From assembly GCA_003650925.1 (NCBI GenBank), contig QMSP01000013.1, positions 1-45,245 of the forward strand: DNA of 45,245 nucleotides, read 5' to 3'. The notes under the pieces were generated by a model. It ran no database searches and was not told the DNA's origin. It was given only the letters and a program-made list of their open reading frames with translations. The stretch is from Thermoprotei archaeon. Its GTDB lineage: Archaea > Thermoproteota > Thermoprotei > QMSL01. Made by a program: the position numbers and the translations under genes. Shown here piece by piece: positions 6,313-15,297 of this stretch. Every line of letters begins with the position of its first letter. Position 1 is the stretch's first letter.

Positions 6313-7995
6313 TAGCTCTTCAACCCTTCTGAGGTAGTGTCCATGAAGCCTATTGAGATTAAGCTCAAATGCAGCAACGGGCACGTCAAGCTCAAAGTTC
6401 TCGAGCACCTCTGGGTGAACCTCTCCTACAATGCCTACCTGCTCATTCCTGCACATGATGAGGCCAAATCGGCCCTCTATGAAGCTTGGATGTTCTGCGT
6501 TCCTGTAAGTGAATCTTAGGCCTAGCCCTCTAGCTACAGCGTTGAGCACTACAAGAGCATCCACAACGGTGATATCAGGAGATGCTATTATGGCAGCTAA
6601 GTGTCTTTCACTTCTTGCTCTATTCTCTAAACTCTCATCAGGAATTACGACGTCTCCTGCTTCAAATAGCTTGAGTGGATATCCCATCACTTTATTTAGG
6701 GAGGCTATCTCAAGCAATTGAGGTATGATCCATGTCCTTACAACGGTAAACCTTTCACTTATGGGGTTTTCAAGCTCAACCAGCTTCATGCCTTCAATCC
6801 TCATTCTCCTAGCTATGATATCTACATTGGTGAGCATGTAATTGGCTACCTCAGTAAATCCTATCCCAACAAGAGTCTCTCTCATGAGGCGAGTGAATCT
6901 CTCAATGGGATCTTCCTTCCCTATAGTATAGTGCCAGATGGGTAACTCTGGCTCAAGTTTGTCATATCCATACGCCATTGCTACATCTTCCACCAAGTCT
7001 ATCTCATGTAGTATGTCTATCCTGTAGGGAGCTATACTGACCCTGAGAGTTCCCTCAAACTCCTTCTCAACATCATGCCTCATCATCATGAGGTACTTGG
7101 CTACATCATCTTGCTTCAGGCTGAGGCCTATGATATCGTTTACATAGTCTACATTCAGCTTAAGAGTCTCCGTCTTTAAGTCTGGACATCGATAGCTCCA
7201 TGTAGGAGCTACGACTATGGTCCCTTCTATGACCTCAGGTGCTCCTCTCTCGGCTATGTTGCATACCATTATAGTTAGCATCTGCATCACAGTCCTCAAA
7301 TCCGTACCTGTCACATCTATGAACATGTTCTTCGTCTTAGGAGTAACCTTGGTGTCCTCACTATTTATTATCGGTGGCATAGAGAGCACAGTTCCCTCAC
7401 TATCGATGAGCAACGGATACTCATCGTATTCGGCTATTATATGCCCATACTCAATTCCCTTGGGATGTCTCTTCAGTATCTCATCACCTCTCATGGACTC
7501 AGCACACTCAAGTGGTACAAACTTTATCTCATCCTTTGGGACAAGTAGGTACTTTATTGGAGGCTTTATGGTGTCGAGGTCGTAGACTCCTATAGAGGCT
7601 CTTCTCCTGTTTCGGCAGTATGTCATATGGAGCTTCTCTTGTAGCTGCATGATCTGTCTAACGCCCTCATCGTCTAGCCTTAAGTTCTTGACTATGGCAC
7701 ATGCTATGTAAGGCCTGTAGTATACATTGCCAACCTGGACCTCCACAGTATAGTCCTTGAACCTAAACCTCCTCAGCCCTATCTCTATCTCCATGAGCCC
7801 TTGAAGAGCTCGAGCCAATCCTTCTGCTGAGAAGAGGTCTGGTCTGTCATGTGTAGCTTCGTACTCTAATATATCATCATCCAGCCTCTCAACTTCACAT
7901 TTAAGACTCTCAACTAGTGTTCTGAGCTCCTCTACATCTACACTCTTCCCAAGGAGCCTCTCAATATCACTTATTCTAACATCTACCACTGGCAT
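6307..7995 (-). CDS. pheT: phenylalanine--tRNA ligase beta subunit
   Basis: The 562-residue archaeal/eukaryal-type beta subunit is the partner of PheS in the (alpha beta)2 enzyme that charges tRNA-Phe. The N-terminus carries the short B1-like domain and the THDRPDLFSAEGLAR motif (about 48-62), typical of B3/B4 editing-domain organisation. The middle has the THDRPD-linked B3 region and NSEDTKVTPKTKNMFIDVTG (about 211-230). The C-terminal part, with HEIDLVEDVAMAYGYDKLEP (about 335-354), is the catalytic-like B6/B7 fold. The ATG is preceded by GAGGTGAG, which lies in the last codons of pheS, so translation of the two is coupled. Length is normal for archaea (about 550). Confidence 0.96.
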   Translation of the reverse strand: MPVVDVRISDIERLLGKSVDVEELRTLVESLKCEVERLDDDILEYEATHDRPDLFSAEGLARALQGLMEIEIGLRRFRFKDYTVEVQVGNVYYRPYIACAIVKNLRLDDEGVRQIMQLQEKLHMTYCRNRRRASIGVYDLDTIKPPIKYLLVPKDEIKFVPLECAESMRGDEILKRHPKGIEYGHIIAEYDEYPLLIDSEGTVLSMPPIINSEDTKVTPKTKNMFIDVTGTDLRTVMQMLTIMVCNIAERGAPEVIEGTIVVAPTWSYRCPDLKTETLKLNVDYVNDIIGLSLKQDDVAKYLMMMRHDVEKEFEGTLRVSIAPYRIDILHEIDLVEDVAMAYGYDKLEPELPIWHYTIGKEDPIERFTRLMRETLVGIGFTEVANYMLTNVDIIARRMRIEGMKLVELENPISERFTVVRTWIIPQLLEIASLNKVMGYPLKLFEAGDVVIPDESLENRARSERHLAAIIASPDITVVDALVVLNAVARGLGLRFTYRNAEHPSFIEGRFGLIMCRNEQVGIVGEVHPEVLENFELDVPVAAFELNLNRLHGHYLRRVEELL

Positions 7996-7999
7996 GCTC

Positions 8000-9553
8000 T
8001 CACCTCATGAGGCTTGGGAGTAAAGTAGAGGACTTGCTACGTAGGAACGATAAGTCCTTTGAGAAGAGGTCTCTTATATCATCTATGCCGAGCACTATCA
8101 TTGCCAATCTGTCGATGCCTATCCCCCATGCTAAGACCCTATACTTTATGCCAAGAGGCTCAAGCACCTCAGGCCTAAACATTCCACCAGGAAGAGCTTC
8201 TATCCATCCTAGCCTCCTATGGTATACAAAGCCCTCTACGCTTGGCTCTGTGAAGGGGAAGTAGGCGGGCTTAAACTTCACTTTCTCAAGGCCGAGTCTT
8301 CGAGTGAACTCCTTAAGGAATCCTAGAAGATGCCTGAAGTTGAGCCTTGGGCCTACTACTATCCCTTCACACTGATAGAACTCCATGGAATGAGTGGCAT
8401 CAAGAGCTTCTGGTCTAAAGTTCCTATCAAGAGCAAAGGCCTTGAACACTTGATTGCCTCTTAGCCTTAAAGTTCTCACTGATACGCTAGTGGTCTGAGT
8501 CCTCATTATAAGCCTTAGGGCTCTTCTAGGATCCCACCTGTATCTCCATCCTTTGGAGCCTGTCTGCCAGCCATTTTCATGAGTAAGCCTTACCCTTTCA
8601 AAAAGCTCTTTATCGCTTACTTCGCCCATAGTTGGGTACTTGAGGTAGAAGGTATCGTGTATCTCCCTGGCTGGATGGTCTTGAGCTTGGAATAATACAT
8701 CGAAGTTCCAAAACTCAAGCTCAACATGAGGACCTTTCATTTCCTCGAATCCAAGACTCACTAATATCTCTCTTATCTGGTCAAGGAACTCCATGTAGGG
8801 ATGCTTTCTTCCTGGATATATCACTGGGACCTCTGTGGTCAAGTCGAAGGGCTTGAAGATGACGCTTCTCCACTTACCTGACCTTATGAGGTCTGGGCTA
8901 AGCTTAGTCACTAGTCTAGCTGGCCTTAATAGGTTTCTAGCTAGAAGCTCTTTCGTCTTGGAAGTCACCACCAGATGCACTATGGTCCTCTCCTTCATTA
9001 CGACCAGTTTTCTCCTTCTAGCCTCTTTTAGTTCCTGATCATAACCTCTACTCCTAACTTCCTCCTCCGTCAATCTTTCATCGCGTATAGCCTTGAGGAA
9101 ATGCCTAAGCCTGCCACTCCTCTCTCTGAAGGCTCTATCCTTCTCTAGGTCTACTGAGACTATCCCTTCGCTAAGCTTGCACACGCCTACTCTTAGCAGA
9201 TGCATTAAGCCAATTCTGAACTCCTTTTCACTCAATCCCTCCTCTAGCGCTCTTTCTCTAAGCTCTTCTATGCTGCAAGGTCTCCCTAGCTTGAGAACTA
9301 CACCATAAAGTCTTTCCTCAGGTAGCCCTTCCTCGAGATAGTTCATTCCTTCCTCAGTGAGCTCAACAAACTTCTCCCTAGTCCTTCTCTCCTCTACCAG
9401 TCCTTTACTGGAGAGTTCTGCAATCCTTCTCATCAGCGAGCTTTCCTCAACTCCAAGAGATTTCGCTAGATTGGCGAGTAGTTCCTCGCCTCCTCTTTCC
9501 ATCAGCTCTTTGATCAGTTTGTAATCTTCCTCGGAGATAAGGACCTCCCTCAT
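8000..9553 (-). CDS. pheS: phenylalanine--tRNA ligase alpha subunit
   Basis: The 517-residue catalytic subunit makes Phe-AMP and transfers Phe to tRNA-Phe. Residues 1-210 contain winged-helix DNA-binding-like domains (EEDYKLIKELMERGGEELL and following), typical of the archaeal/eukaryal alpha subunit. The class II core includes motif 1 near HPYMEFLDQIREILVSLGF (about 252-270), motif 2 with the MRTQTTSVSVRTL segment (about 349-361), and motif 3 at LAWGIGIDRLAMIVLGIDDI (about 474-493). A TATA-like TTTAAAAG at about 9604-9611 and a GAGGGG ribosome site (9559-9564) precede the ATG. Slightly longer than many homologues because of the N-terminal region. Confidence 0.97.
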   Translation of the reverse strand: MREVLISEEDYKLIKELMERGGEELLANLAKSLGVEESSLMRRIAELSSKGLVEERRTREKFVELTEEGMNYLEEGLPEERLYGVVLKLGRPCSIEELRERALEEGLSEKEFRIGLMHLLRVGVCKLSEGIVSVDLEKDRAFRERSGRLRHFLKAIRDERLTEEEVRSRGYDQELKEARRRKLVVMKERTIVHLVVTSKTKELLARNLLRPARLVTKLSPDLIRSGKWRSVIFKPFDLTTEVPVIYPGRKHPYMEFLDQIREILVSLGFEEMKGPHVELEFWNFDVLFQAQDHPAREIHDTFYLKYPTMGEVSDKELFERVRLTHENGWQTGSKGWRYRWDPRRALRLIMRTQTTSVSVRTLRLRGNQVFKAFALDRNFRPEALDATHSMEFYQCEGIVVGPRLNFRHLLGFLKEFTRRLGLEKVKFKPAYFPFTEPSVEGFVYHRRLGWIEALPGGMFRPEVLEPLGIKYRVLAWGIGIDRLAMIVLGIDDIRDLFSKDLSFLRSKSSTLLPSLMR

Positions 9554-9603
9554 CTATACCCCTCAGTGCTCTTCCCATCACTTTATACGATTTCAAGAGC
9601 ACT

Positions 9604-9611
9604 CTTTTAAA
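9604..9611 (-). promoter_or_regulatory. TATA box of pheST
   Basis: On the minus strand this reads TTTAAAAG, about 55 bases before the pheS ATG. It would give a short leader carrying the GAGGGG ribosome site at 9559-9564. A second candidate (GTATAAAG, 9582-9589) would start transcription too close to that site. Confidence 0.45.
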
Positions 9612-9638
9612 CCTTCAAATTTAACTTATTCTAAAAAT

Positions 9639-9662
9639 AGTATAAATACTGAATAAATTCAG
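9639..9662. repeat. two overlapping small palindromes
   Basis: AGTATaaATACT (9639-9650) and CTGAATaaATTCAG (9649-9662) are exact inverted repeats that share two bases. They sit about 30 bases upstream of the pheST TATA box and just beyond the end of the AbrB-like gene. A regulator site or a terminator-like structure is possible; the strand and function are unknown. Confidence 0.35.
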
Positions 9663-9698
9663 AAAATATTATTATGCTTCTTGGTCATGTCCCTATGC

Positions 9699-10010
9699 TC
9701 ATTCCTTCACTGGCTTTACTATGAGAATACCTCCTTCCTTGGGGATTAGTTCAACTATGGTACCGTCCTTAAGACTTAAGGCTCTTGCCAAGTCGACTGG
9801 TATGTGCATACGGCTTTTTATCATCTTAGTGGTGTATCCATCAGCTCTACTGACTTCTATGGCATCACCTGTTTCTGTTAGTTTGAAATACAATACTTCG
9901 TTAGGCTTCCAGTTGCATAGCTCTCTTATCCACACAGGTATAATTAATTGCCTATTTTTAACTCTCGCCCTGTATGGAACTATAGGTCTGCTCTCACTCA
10001 ATTTTGACAC
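9699..10010 (-). CDS. SpoVT-AbrB-like DNA-binding protein with two swapped-hairpin units
   Basis: The 103 residues contain two AbrB-like beta units: about 13-55 (ARVKNRQLIIPVWIRELCNW then a strand pair) and about 58-101 (KMIKSRMHIPVDLARALSLK then GTIVELIPKEGGILIV). AbrB-fold proteins bind DNA as dimers and act as transition regulators or antitoxins; here both halves may fold within one chain. No toxin gene adjoins it: the divergent neighbour is an orphan. It begins at GTG, and a TATA-like TTTAATA near 10041 lies about 30 bases upstream, suggesting a leaderless message. Confidence 0.8.
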   Translation of the reverse strand: MSKLSESRPIVPYRARVKNRQLIIPVWIRELCNWKPNEVLYFKLTETGDAIEVSRADGYTTKMIKSRMHIPVDLARALSLKDGTIVELIPKEGGILIVKPVKE

Positions 10011-10174
10011 CTTCGAATATAATAACCTAGGGAAGGTATTAAACTTTTACTTTTGCACCCTCTAATATCTTGGTCATTCATGTTATTGCACATTCCAGTA
10101 CCTATCAGCAAAGGTATTTCAACAGATCATTAGCTATACAAGAGGGTTCAGTGTAATATTCCCCTGGTGGAACA

Positions 10175-10903
10175 TTGAGCTATATGCCCAGAGTTCGCGA
10201 TGTATTCAATATGCTAATAGTAGAGGTCTCTAAGCTGGTTGCTAAGGGCATAGGCCATGGTGAGCTATTCCTACACTTCTTTGACCTAGAAAGGCTGTGT
10301 GCTCGCTACACATCAACTGATGACTTTGTATGGCTCTTCTACAATAGTTGGGTTACGCCTCTTTCACTATGTGAAGGCATAAAGCCCTCCTACTTCAGCG
10401 ATGAGTTCCTCAAGATGAGAATAGTTGATGAGGTAGCTAAGAAGTTCTACAGTTTAGTTGTTGAATACTCTAGGATAATTCTGTACTGTTTATCGCATAT
10501 TGATGAATACTTCGCCTACTTGAGAGCTCTGCTTGAGGAGGGATGCAGGAGTATAAGAAGCGAGGAAGTGCTCAGGAGACGTTCTCTCCTAAGAGTACTC
10601 GATGTAGCCCCCTTCAAGTTTACCCTAGGTGATGAGTATGAGATAGGGCTCTTTGACTTCCTTGAGTTCAGAATGGGGAGTCACTTAGTCAACATGACGA
10701 TAGGGCATGAGCTGGAATTGGAGCATAAAGTGGTGCTAGCCCATAGCATATACTCAGGCGACTTCTTGGATCATTATGCTAAACATCTATGTATAAGCAC
10801 AGAGGACCGTCTCCGTCTCTATTTGTGTTATGCTAAGTTAATGGACCTGGTTAAGAGGAGTCTTTCACGTGGTACCTTGGCCCAATTAGAGACTAAGTTT
10901 TAA
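10175..10903 (+). CDS. orphan alpha-helical protein
   Basis: I do not recognise a family. The 242-residue protein is mostly helical, has six cysteines (mostly isolated) and no membrane helix or signal peptide. Features include an aromatic-rich segment (DDFVWLFYNSW, about 49-59), a charged helix with two or three adjacent arginines (about 130-142), and a C-terminal helix with HYAKHLCIS. It starts at TTG with GGTGG four bases upstream (an ATG lies three codons later). It ends 22 bases before the M48 protease gene on the same strand, so the two are probably co-transcribed. Confidence 0.6.
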   Translation: MSYMPRVRDVFNMLIVEVSKLVAKGIGHGELFLHFFDLERLCARYTSTDDFVWLFYNSWVTPLSLCEGIKPSYFSDEFLKMRIVDEVAKKFYSLVVEYSRIILYCLSHIDEYFAYLRALLEEGCRSIRSEEVLRRRSLLRVLDVAPFKFTLGDEYEIGLFDFLEFRMGSHLVNMTIGHELELEHKVVLAHSIYSGDFLDHYAKHLCISTEDRLRLYLCYAKLMDLVKRSLSRGTLAQLETKF

Positions 10904-10925
10904 ACTGCTGGCCTCTATATTTTGA

Positions 10926-12518
10926 ATGGGTTTGGGATTGCGTATAGTAACCCTCATGACACTGATTTCATTACTCCTGATGTCGACAGTTGTGCTAGGG
11001 TCTAGCCGTCTAGAGGCCATGTTACTGCTGCGTCTATCGCTGACTGGAAAGGGCATGATAGAGCTTAGGGTTCCAAAAGTTGCTGCTCTAACTCAAGAGC
11101 ATGTTGATAAGCTGTTCAATAAGTTGATAGAGAGCCTTAAGAAAAGCGGCTTCAGGATACTTGTGATGGAAAGTGACATGGAAGACCAGGGCTTGAATTT
11201 GCTCATAAGTTTTGAATACTCCAAGCCTAATCTCTTCCAAGCCCTAACCCTTAACTTAACTGAGCTACTCTGTGACCTTGGTCTTCCAATACGCATAAGT
11301 GTTGAAGCCGATAGATGTGCACAGCTTGAAGTCTATCCCGCTAGAAGCTTTATCCTTCTTCCAAATCTTGATAGGAGAATCTTGAGGATTAAACTTGAAG
11401 GAGAGTTCTGGCGCTTTCCAGCGTCTCTTCTAATGACGTATGCACCATGTCTGCCACTTTTCACTACGCTGAGAATCATAGGCTCCCATAAGAGAAGGCC
11501 TAAGCACTACAAGTATGTGGTCATAGTGATGACATTGACTACATGGGCCATCTCCTTTATAACGCCTATCATCTTCATGGATTATCCTACAATAGTCCTA
11601 GTATCCCTAGGTGTTGAATGGCCTATCTTCAGCCTCATCCTCTTGGTCACCAGCATGATAGCTTATGCTACAGTAGCTCTTCTATGCCTAGCTCCCATGG
11701 ATGATAACACCAGCTTAAATGCCGTTATAGCTGGCTGGATGGCTCTACTCTCAGCTATGGCTCCATTAATTGCTTGCCTCTCCATACTGTCAATAGCGCC
11801 AAGATGGATATTAGAGCTCATGATAGGCATTCACATAATGCCATTCCTAGTCCTGACTTTCTACTACTTACTCTCAAGAGCTCTACTGACCTTCATAGCT
11901 GAGATCCTTGGAAGGGAGAGGGAGCTCTTGAAATTTAAAGACTTAGCTGAGCTTATGGAGATGCATAGGATATCGAAGATAGTGGTCATGAGATGTCCAC
12001 CCAGTGTGATGAGCGCTCTCATGGTTAAGCTCTTGAGCAGGAGAATTGTGATAGTATCAGAAGTTCTTGAGAAGTTCTTTAGCCCTGAGGAGCTTAGAGG
12101 AGTGATAGCTCATGAGATAGCTCATGACGAACTAAAACACAATGACAAGCTGTTCATACTATGGCTTCTCCTACTAAGCACAATATATCAAACTGCCTGG
12201 ACTCTCAGCGACTATCTCATCATGGATCAGCTATCCTTGGACTTAATAGCTATAATTGCGCTCATGCCCATAGGACTTCTAGTAACTCTAAAGGTTAAGA
12301 GGTTCTTTGAGCTCGAAGCTGATGTAAGAGCTATTGAGCTGATTGGAGATGCCAGGCCCTACATCCTAGCTCTAGCTAAAACCTACCTTCTGGGATTTCC
12401 AAGTGCACTATATAGGCTAAGACAGCTTACAGAGCTCTATGGTCTTGATCTAGAGGAGATACTGAGCCATGCAGCTGATGACCTTGAGGAGAGGCTTACA
12501 TCATGGGATACTTCATAG
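10926..12518 (+). CDS. membrane-bound M48-family zinc metalloprotease
   Basis: A 530-residue integral membrane protein. An N-terminal hydrophobic segment (about 4-25) is followed by an extracytoplasmic domain (about 26-160), then several membrane helices (about 161-330) before the peptidase core. The zinc site HEIAH is at 396-400 and the E-x-E-A-D motif supplying the third ligand is at 462-466, as in HtpX/Ste24 peptidases; two more hydrophobic segments lie at about 409-425 and 438-455. M48 enzymes remove or cut misfolded or prenylated membrane proteins. The long extra N-terminal half compared with HtpX (about 290 residues) is unusual and its role is unknown. The 3' end overlaps the next gene by 16 bases. 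Confidence 0.85.
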   Translation: MGLGLRIVTLMTLISLLLMSTVVLGSSRLEAMLLLRLSLTGKGMIELRVPKVAALTQEHVDKLFNKLIESLKKSGFRILVMESDMEDQGLNLLISFEYSKPNLFQALTLNLTELLCDLGLPIRISVEADRCAQLEVYPARSFILLPNLDRRILRIKLEGEFWRFPASLLMTYAPCLPLFTTLRIIGSHKRRPKHYKYVVIVMTLTTWAISFITPIIFMDYPTIVLVSLGVEWPIFSLILLVTSMIAYATVALLCLAPMDDNTSLNAVIAGWMALLSAMAPLIACLSILSIAPRWILELMIGIHIMPFLVLTFYYLLSRALLTFIAEILGRERELLKFKDLAELMEMHRISKIVVMRCPPSVMSALMVKLLSRRIVIVSEVLEKFFSPEELRGVIAHEIAHDELKHNDKLFILWLLLLSTIYQTAWTLSDYLIMDQLSLDLIAIIALMPIGLLVTLKVKRFFELEADVRAIELIGDARPYILALAKTYLLGFPSALYRLRQLTELYGLDLEEILSHAADDLEERLTSWDTS

Positions 12519-13027
12519 GCGTTCCTGCAGGCTCTACCCCCTATGACGACCTTATAGAGAGTCCTTTCTCACCCATACCAGCTCAGAGAAGGCACTTGAC
12601 CATAGTCTATATAGGTGATGACCCCAGATGTGTTATGGCAAAGGATGTGATAAAGAGTTTAATTGAATATAGACCCTTTTCTCTAAAGTATGTTGGAATA
12701 GACTTCTTGCCTTCAAAAGCTAAGCCTAGATACATGGTAGCAGTGCTTGAGAGAAGTCCTAGACTGTTAAGGATTCGTACTCATCTTATGATGCTTCTGG
12801 AGGAAAAGGGCATAGCTCCCCATGATAGGTATGAGAACTATATTCCTCACATATCCATAGCTGAGCTTAGAGTGAAATATAGCTTAGAGCTATATAGGCG
12901 CATGAAAAGGGTACTAAAGCTGGCATCTGAAAGGAGAGGCTGCTTCATAGTTAATAAGCTTGTACTATACGAGGCCAGAGGTCAGACCTTAAGGCCTCTA
13001 GCCGAGGCCTGCCTATCCTCACGATAA
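12503..13027 (+). CDS. 2H phosphoesterase (LigT / 2'-5' RNA ligase-like)
   Basis: A 174-residue protein with the two catalytic H-x-T/S motifs of the 2H superfamily: HLT at 31-33 and HIS at 116-118, spaced as usual, each in a predicted beta strand. Family members open or hydrolyse 2',3'-cyclic phosphates or join 2'-5' RNA ends. The C-terminal half is shorter than in some LigT enzymes and the substrate is unknown. The start ATG lies inside the M48 gene (16-base overlap), indicating coupled expression. Its last 46 bases lie opposite the 3' end of ubiX. Confidence 0.8.
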   Translation: MGYFIGVPAGSTPYDDLIESPFSPIPAQRRHLTIVYIGDDPRCVMAKDVIKSLIEYRPFSLKYVGIDFLPSKAKPRYMVAVLERSPRLLRIRTHLMMLLEEKGIAPHDRYENYIPHISIAELRVKYSLELYRRMKRVLKLASERRGCFIVNKLVLYEARGQTLRPLAEACLSSR

Positions 13028-13593
13028 TAACCATCTCCCCACCTCTTGTAGAGGTTATGCTCAATCCCTAGAGCATCAAGAACTTTGCCGACTACATAGT
13101 TGATCAGATCATCGATGTTTTGAGGCTTGTGATAGAAGGCTGGAGAGGCAGGCATTACTATAGCTCCCTCGAGCTTGAGGAGGAGCATGTTCATTATGTC
13201 AATCACCCTGAGAGGCATCTCTCTTATCACCAGTATAAGCTTTCTACCCTCCTTGAGCGTACAGTGAGCAGCTCTAGTTATGAGGTCGTCACATATGCCA
13301 CTTGCTATCTTGGCCATGGTCTTCACACTACATGGCACTATCACCATTCCATTGCTTATGAAGGAGCCGCTGGCCAAGGGCGCTGTCAAGTCATGTGGAT
13401 CATAGACCTTGTAGGCTAGCTTCCCAAGCTCTCTAACATCAATGTTCATCTCTAGCTTCAGTATTTTCTCACCATTCTCCGATACTATTAGATGTACCTC
13501 TACATCTCTCCTGTTCAGCTCCTCCAATAATCTTACTCCATAGACCACTCCACTGGCTCCAGTTATAGCGACTATTATCCTCAAATTAGTCAC
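12982..13593 (-). CDS. ubiX: flavin prenyltransferase UbiX
   Basis: The 203-residue protein has the UbiX/Pad1 N-terminus IIVAITGASGVVYGVRLLEE (about 5-24) for FMN binding, the mid-region SNGMVIVPCSVKTMAKIASG (about 80-99), and the CDDLITRAA and REMPLR segments (about 101-130) that bind the prenyl phosphate. It attaches a dimethylallyl group to FMN to make the prenyl-FMN cofactor needed by UbiD-type decarboxylases. No ubiD is in the window. The GTG start overlaps the preceding gene by four bases, so translation is coupled. The C-terminus overlaps the convergent 2H gene. Confidence 0.92.
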   Translation of the reverse strand: MTNLRIIVAITGASGVVYGVRLLEELNRRDVEVHLIVSENGEKILKLEMNIDVRELGKLAYKVYDPHDLTAPLASGSFISNGMVIVPCSVKTMAKIASGICDDLITRAAHCTLKEGRKLILVIREMPLRVIDIMNMLLLKLEGAIVMPASPAFYHKPQNIDDLINYVVGKVLDALGIEHNLYKRWGDGYYREDRQASARGLKV

Positions 13594-14039
13594 CCTATCC
13601 TTATAGTCCTCTTCACCAGCCCTAGAGGGACTTTAACTATGAGTTCTATTCTCACAAGCGGGTATGTTACATTAAGGGCTTCAAGTAATCTCTCTTCACT
13701 GACTACTAATTCAAGGTCTATATGCTGCATCTCTCCCTTCATTATGTCCATTGGCTCCAGCTCAATACTCCCTATGAGTTCCCCCATCACATATATTTGA
13801 CATAATCCGCTAACTATATGAACTATTCTACTGCCATTGTTGAATAGACCGACTACAATACTTACCCTACTCACATTATTAGTCAACAGCTTGACGTCCT
13901 CAAGAGTAGCGACTATGGAGAAGGGCTTCCTCATTTCCATCCTGTAGACGTTAAGGCCTAAGTACAGGTCTATACAACTTATGATGCTCATTCCCAATAA
14001 TATCATTAGAGCTATATGTCTAAGCCTCAAGTTTCTCAC
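13590..14039 (-). CDS. membrane-anchored LEA14-like protein
   Basis: A 149-residue protein with one N-terminal membrane helix (about 8-28). The extracellular part (about 38-145) is a beta-rich domain with the order and hydrophobic pattern of LEA14/WHy domains: a strand, VVGLFNNGSRIVHI, then further strands. WHy/LEA14 domains are single extracytoplasmic modules of uncertain function. It lies between a small membrane protein (20-base overlap) and ubiX (four-base overlap), so the three are one operon, but no biochemical link to ubiX is evident. I consider the domain call tentative. Confidence 0.6.
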   Translation of the reverse strand: MRNLRLRHIALMILLGMSIISCIDLYLGLNVYRMEMRKPFSIVATLEDVKLLTNNVSRVSIVVGLFNNGSRIVHIVSGLCQIYVMGELIGSIELEPMDIMKGEMQHIDLELVVSEERLLEALNVTYPLVRIELIVKVPLGLVKRTIRIG

Positions 14040-14415
14040 CCACTATGTTCCCAAGTATATTAATAGCTATGTGAACAGGAAGGATGGCTACAATGAAGAG
14101 AAAGGACTCTCTAATAGCTCTCCAGGACATGGATTCGCCTACTATGCTGCCTAGCGTCTCAATGGCTATATTGCGCACTATAGCTGAGGCTAGCATAAAG
14201 CCTGCAAAGTATGCTACTAGAAGGGCTATAATCCCCTCCCTTAGGCTCCTTGTAGCCAAGCCCATCAGGAAGGAGGCTAAGGCGACAAATCCTGCTATGA
14301 TACTTACCTCTCTTAATCTCCCCTCCTGAGCATACATCATGGAGTAGAACGAGAGGTTGGCAGATATGAGCATGAATGCAAACGTTGAGATCAATAGGAT
14401 GATCCTCCTTTTCAT
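14020..14415 (-). CDS. small polytopic membrane protein
   Basis: I do not recognise a family. The 131 residues contain four hydrophobic segments (about 5-23, 36-52, 61-82, 105-127), the last ones rich in small residues. The ATG is preceded by GGTGA at five bases. It is the first gene of the three-gene operon ending in ubiX, and its 3' end overlaps the next gene by 20 bases. It starts 63 bases downstream of the ecfT stop, so read-through from the transporter genes is possible. Confidence 0.6.
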   Translation of the reverse strand: MKRRIILLISTFAFMLISANLSFYSMMYAQEGRLREVSIIAGFVALASFLMGLATRSLREGIIALLVAYFAGFMLASAIVRNIAIETLGSIVGESMSWRAIRESFLFIVAILPVHIAINILGNIVGEKLEA

Positions 14416-14478
14416 AGCTTCACCTACAGTAAATCAACATTTCACACCTATATTGATATAGCGCTTAGCTGACAATCA

Positions 14479-15297
14479 TCAGCTCATAATCAACAGAAGA
14501 AGCACTGATAGAGCTACCATAATAAAGCCTAGATCATGAGCTTTAAAGACAATGTTTCGTCTTCCTCCAGTGCCTCCAGTGCCAAAGCCCTTGAGCTCTA
14601 AGGCAAGCGTCATAACCTGAGACCTAGCAACAGCGTTGTATATTGCATTCCTAAGCATGAGCCTTGCATAGGTGTAGGACGTGCGCTTTACTCCTCTCAT
14701 CCTTAGGCAATACGATGTTATGAAGGCCTCCTCCATTGTTAGAGGTATGAATCTCAGGGTTGTGATAGCAGAGACTATAAGACCTCTTGGCACTCCAATA
14801 GAGCTAAGAGCCCTCACTATATCCCCAGGCTTGGTAGTCATGATTACAAGAGCTCCAAGCATCCATGTTATACCAAGCTTGAGAAGTACTAAGGTTCCAT
14901 GAATAAGCCCCTCCATACAGAAGGCTATGCCCTTCCCTCCAGTGACCATGAAGAGCAATGGTCCAAGAATAGGCACCTTTAGGAGCTCATCAGGATGAAT
15001 TATCCAGAGAGTAGCCTCAGCTTCTCCAAGGTAGAATCTCCAGTAGAACAGTGCTTGAGAAGGCACTATAGCTAATGCCATTAGAATTATGAGCTTTGTG
15101 TAGAATCTTAACCTCTGCAAGCCTCCTATGCTCAAACATATAGCCAATAATGATATCATCAACAAGAGTAGCTTTATGAAGTCATATGATATCATAACCC
15201 CCCATGTAACCATAATCACTGCTATTAGCTTCGAGAAGACGTTCACTCTATGGACAAAGGTTTGCTTATCAACGTACTGAAATAGCTCCCTCATCAT
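14479..15297 (-). CDS. ECF transporter T component (EcfT-like)
   Basis: A 272-residue integral membrane protein with about five or six helices. The T-component coupling-helix motifs are recognisable: LRMRG (about 199-203) and LELKGFG near residue 236, each following a long helix and corresponding to the two A-R-G-type motifs that dock on the ATPases. It is the scaffold of an energy-coupling-factor importer for a vitamin or metal. The ATG (second of two) follows directly on the GGAGGTG sequence formed by the last codons of the ATPase gene, so translation is coupled. Confidence 0.9.
   Translation of the reverse strand: MMRELFQYVDKQTFVHRVNVFSKLIAVIMVTWGVMISYDFIKLLLLMISLLAICLSIGGLQRLRFYTKLIILMALAIVPSQALFYWRFYLGEAEATLWIIHPDELLKVPILGPLLFMVTGGKGIAFCMEGLIHGTLVLLKLGITWMLGALVIMTTKPGDIVRALSSIGVPRGLIVSAITTLRFIPLTMEEAFITSYCLRMRGVKRTSYTYARLMLRNAIYNAVARSQVMTLALELKGFGTGGTGGRRNIVFKAHDLGFIMVALSVLLLLIMS

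Noticed and set aside
7217-7585. Antisense gene inside pheT
   Set aside because: It is composed of reversed pheT codons with Ser/Thr-rich low-quality sequence and no ribosome site.
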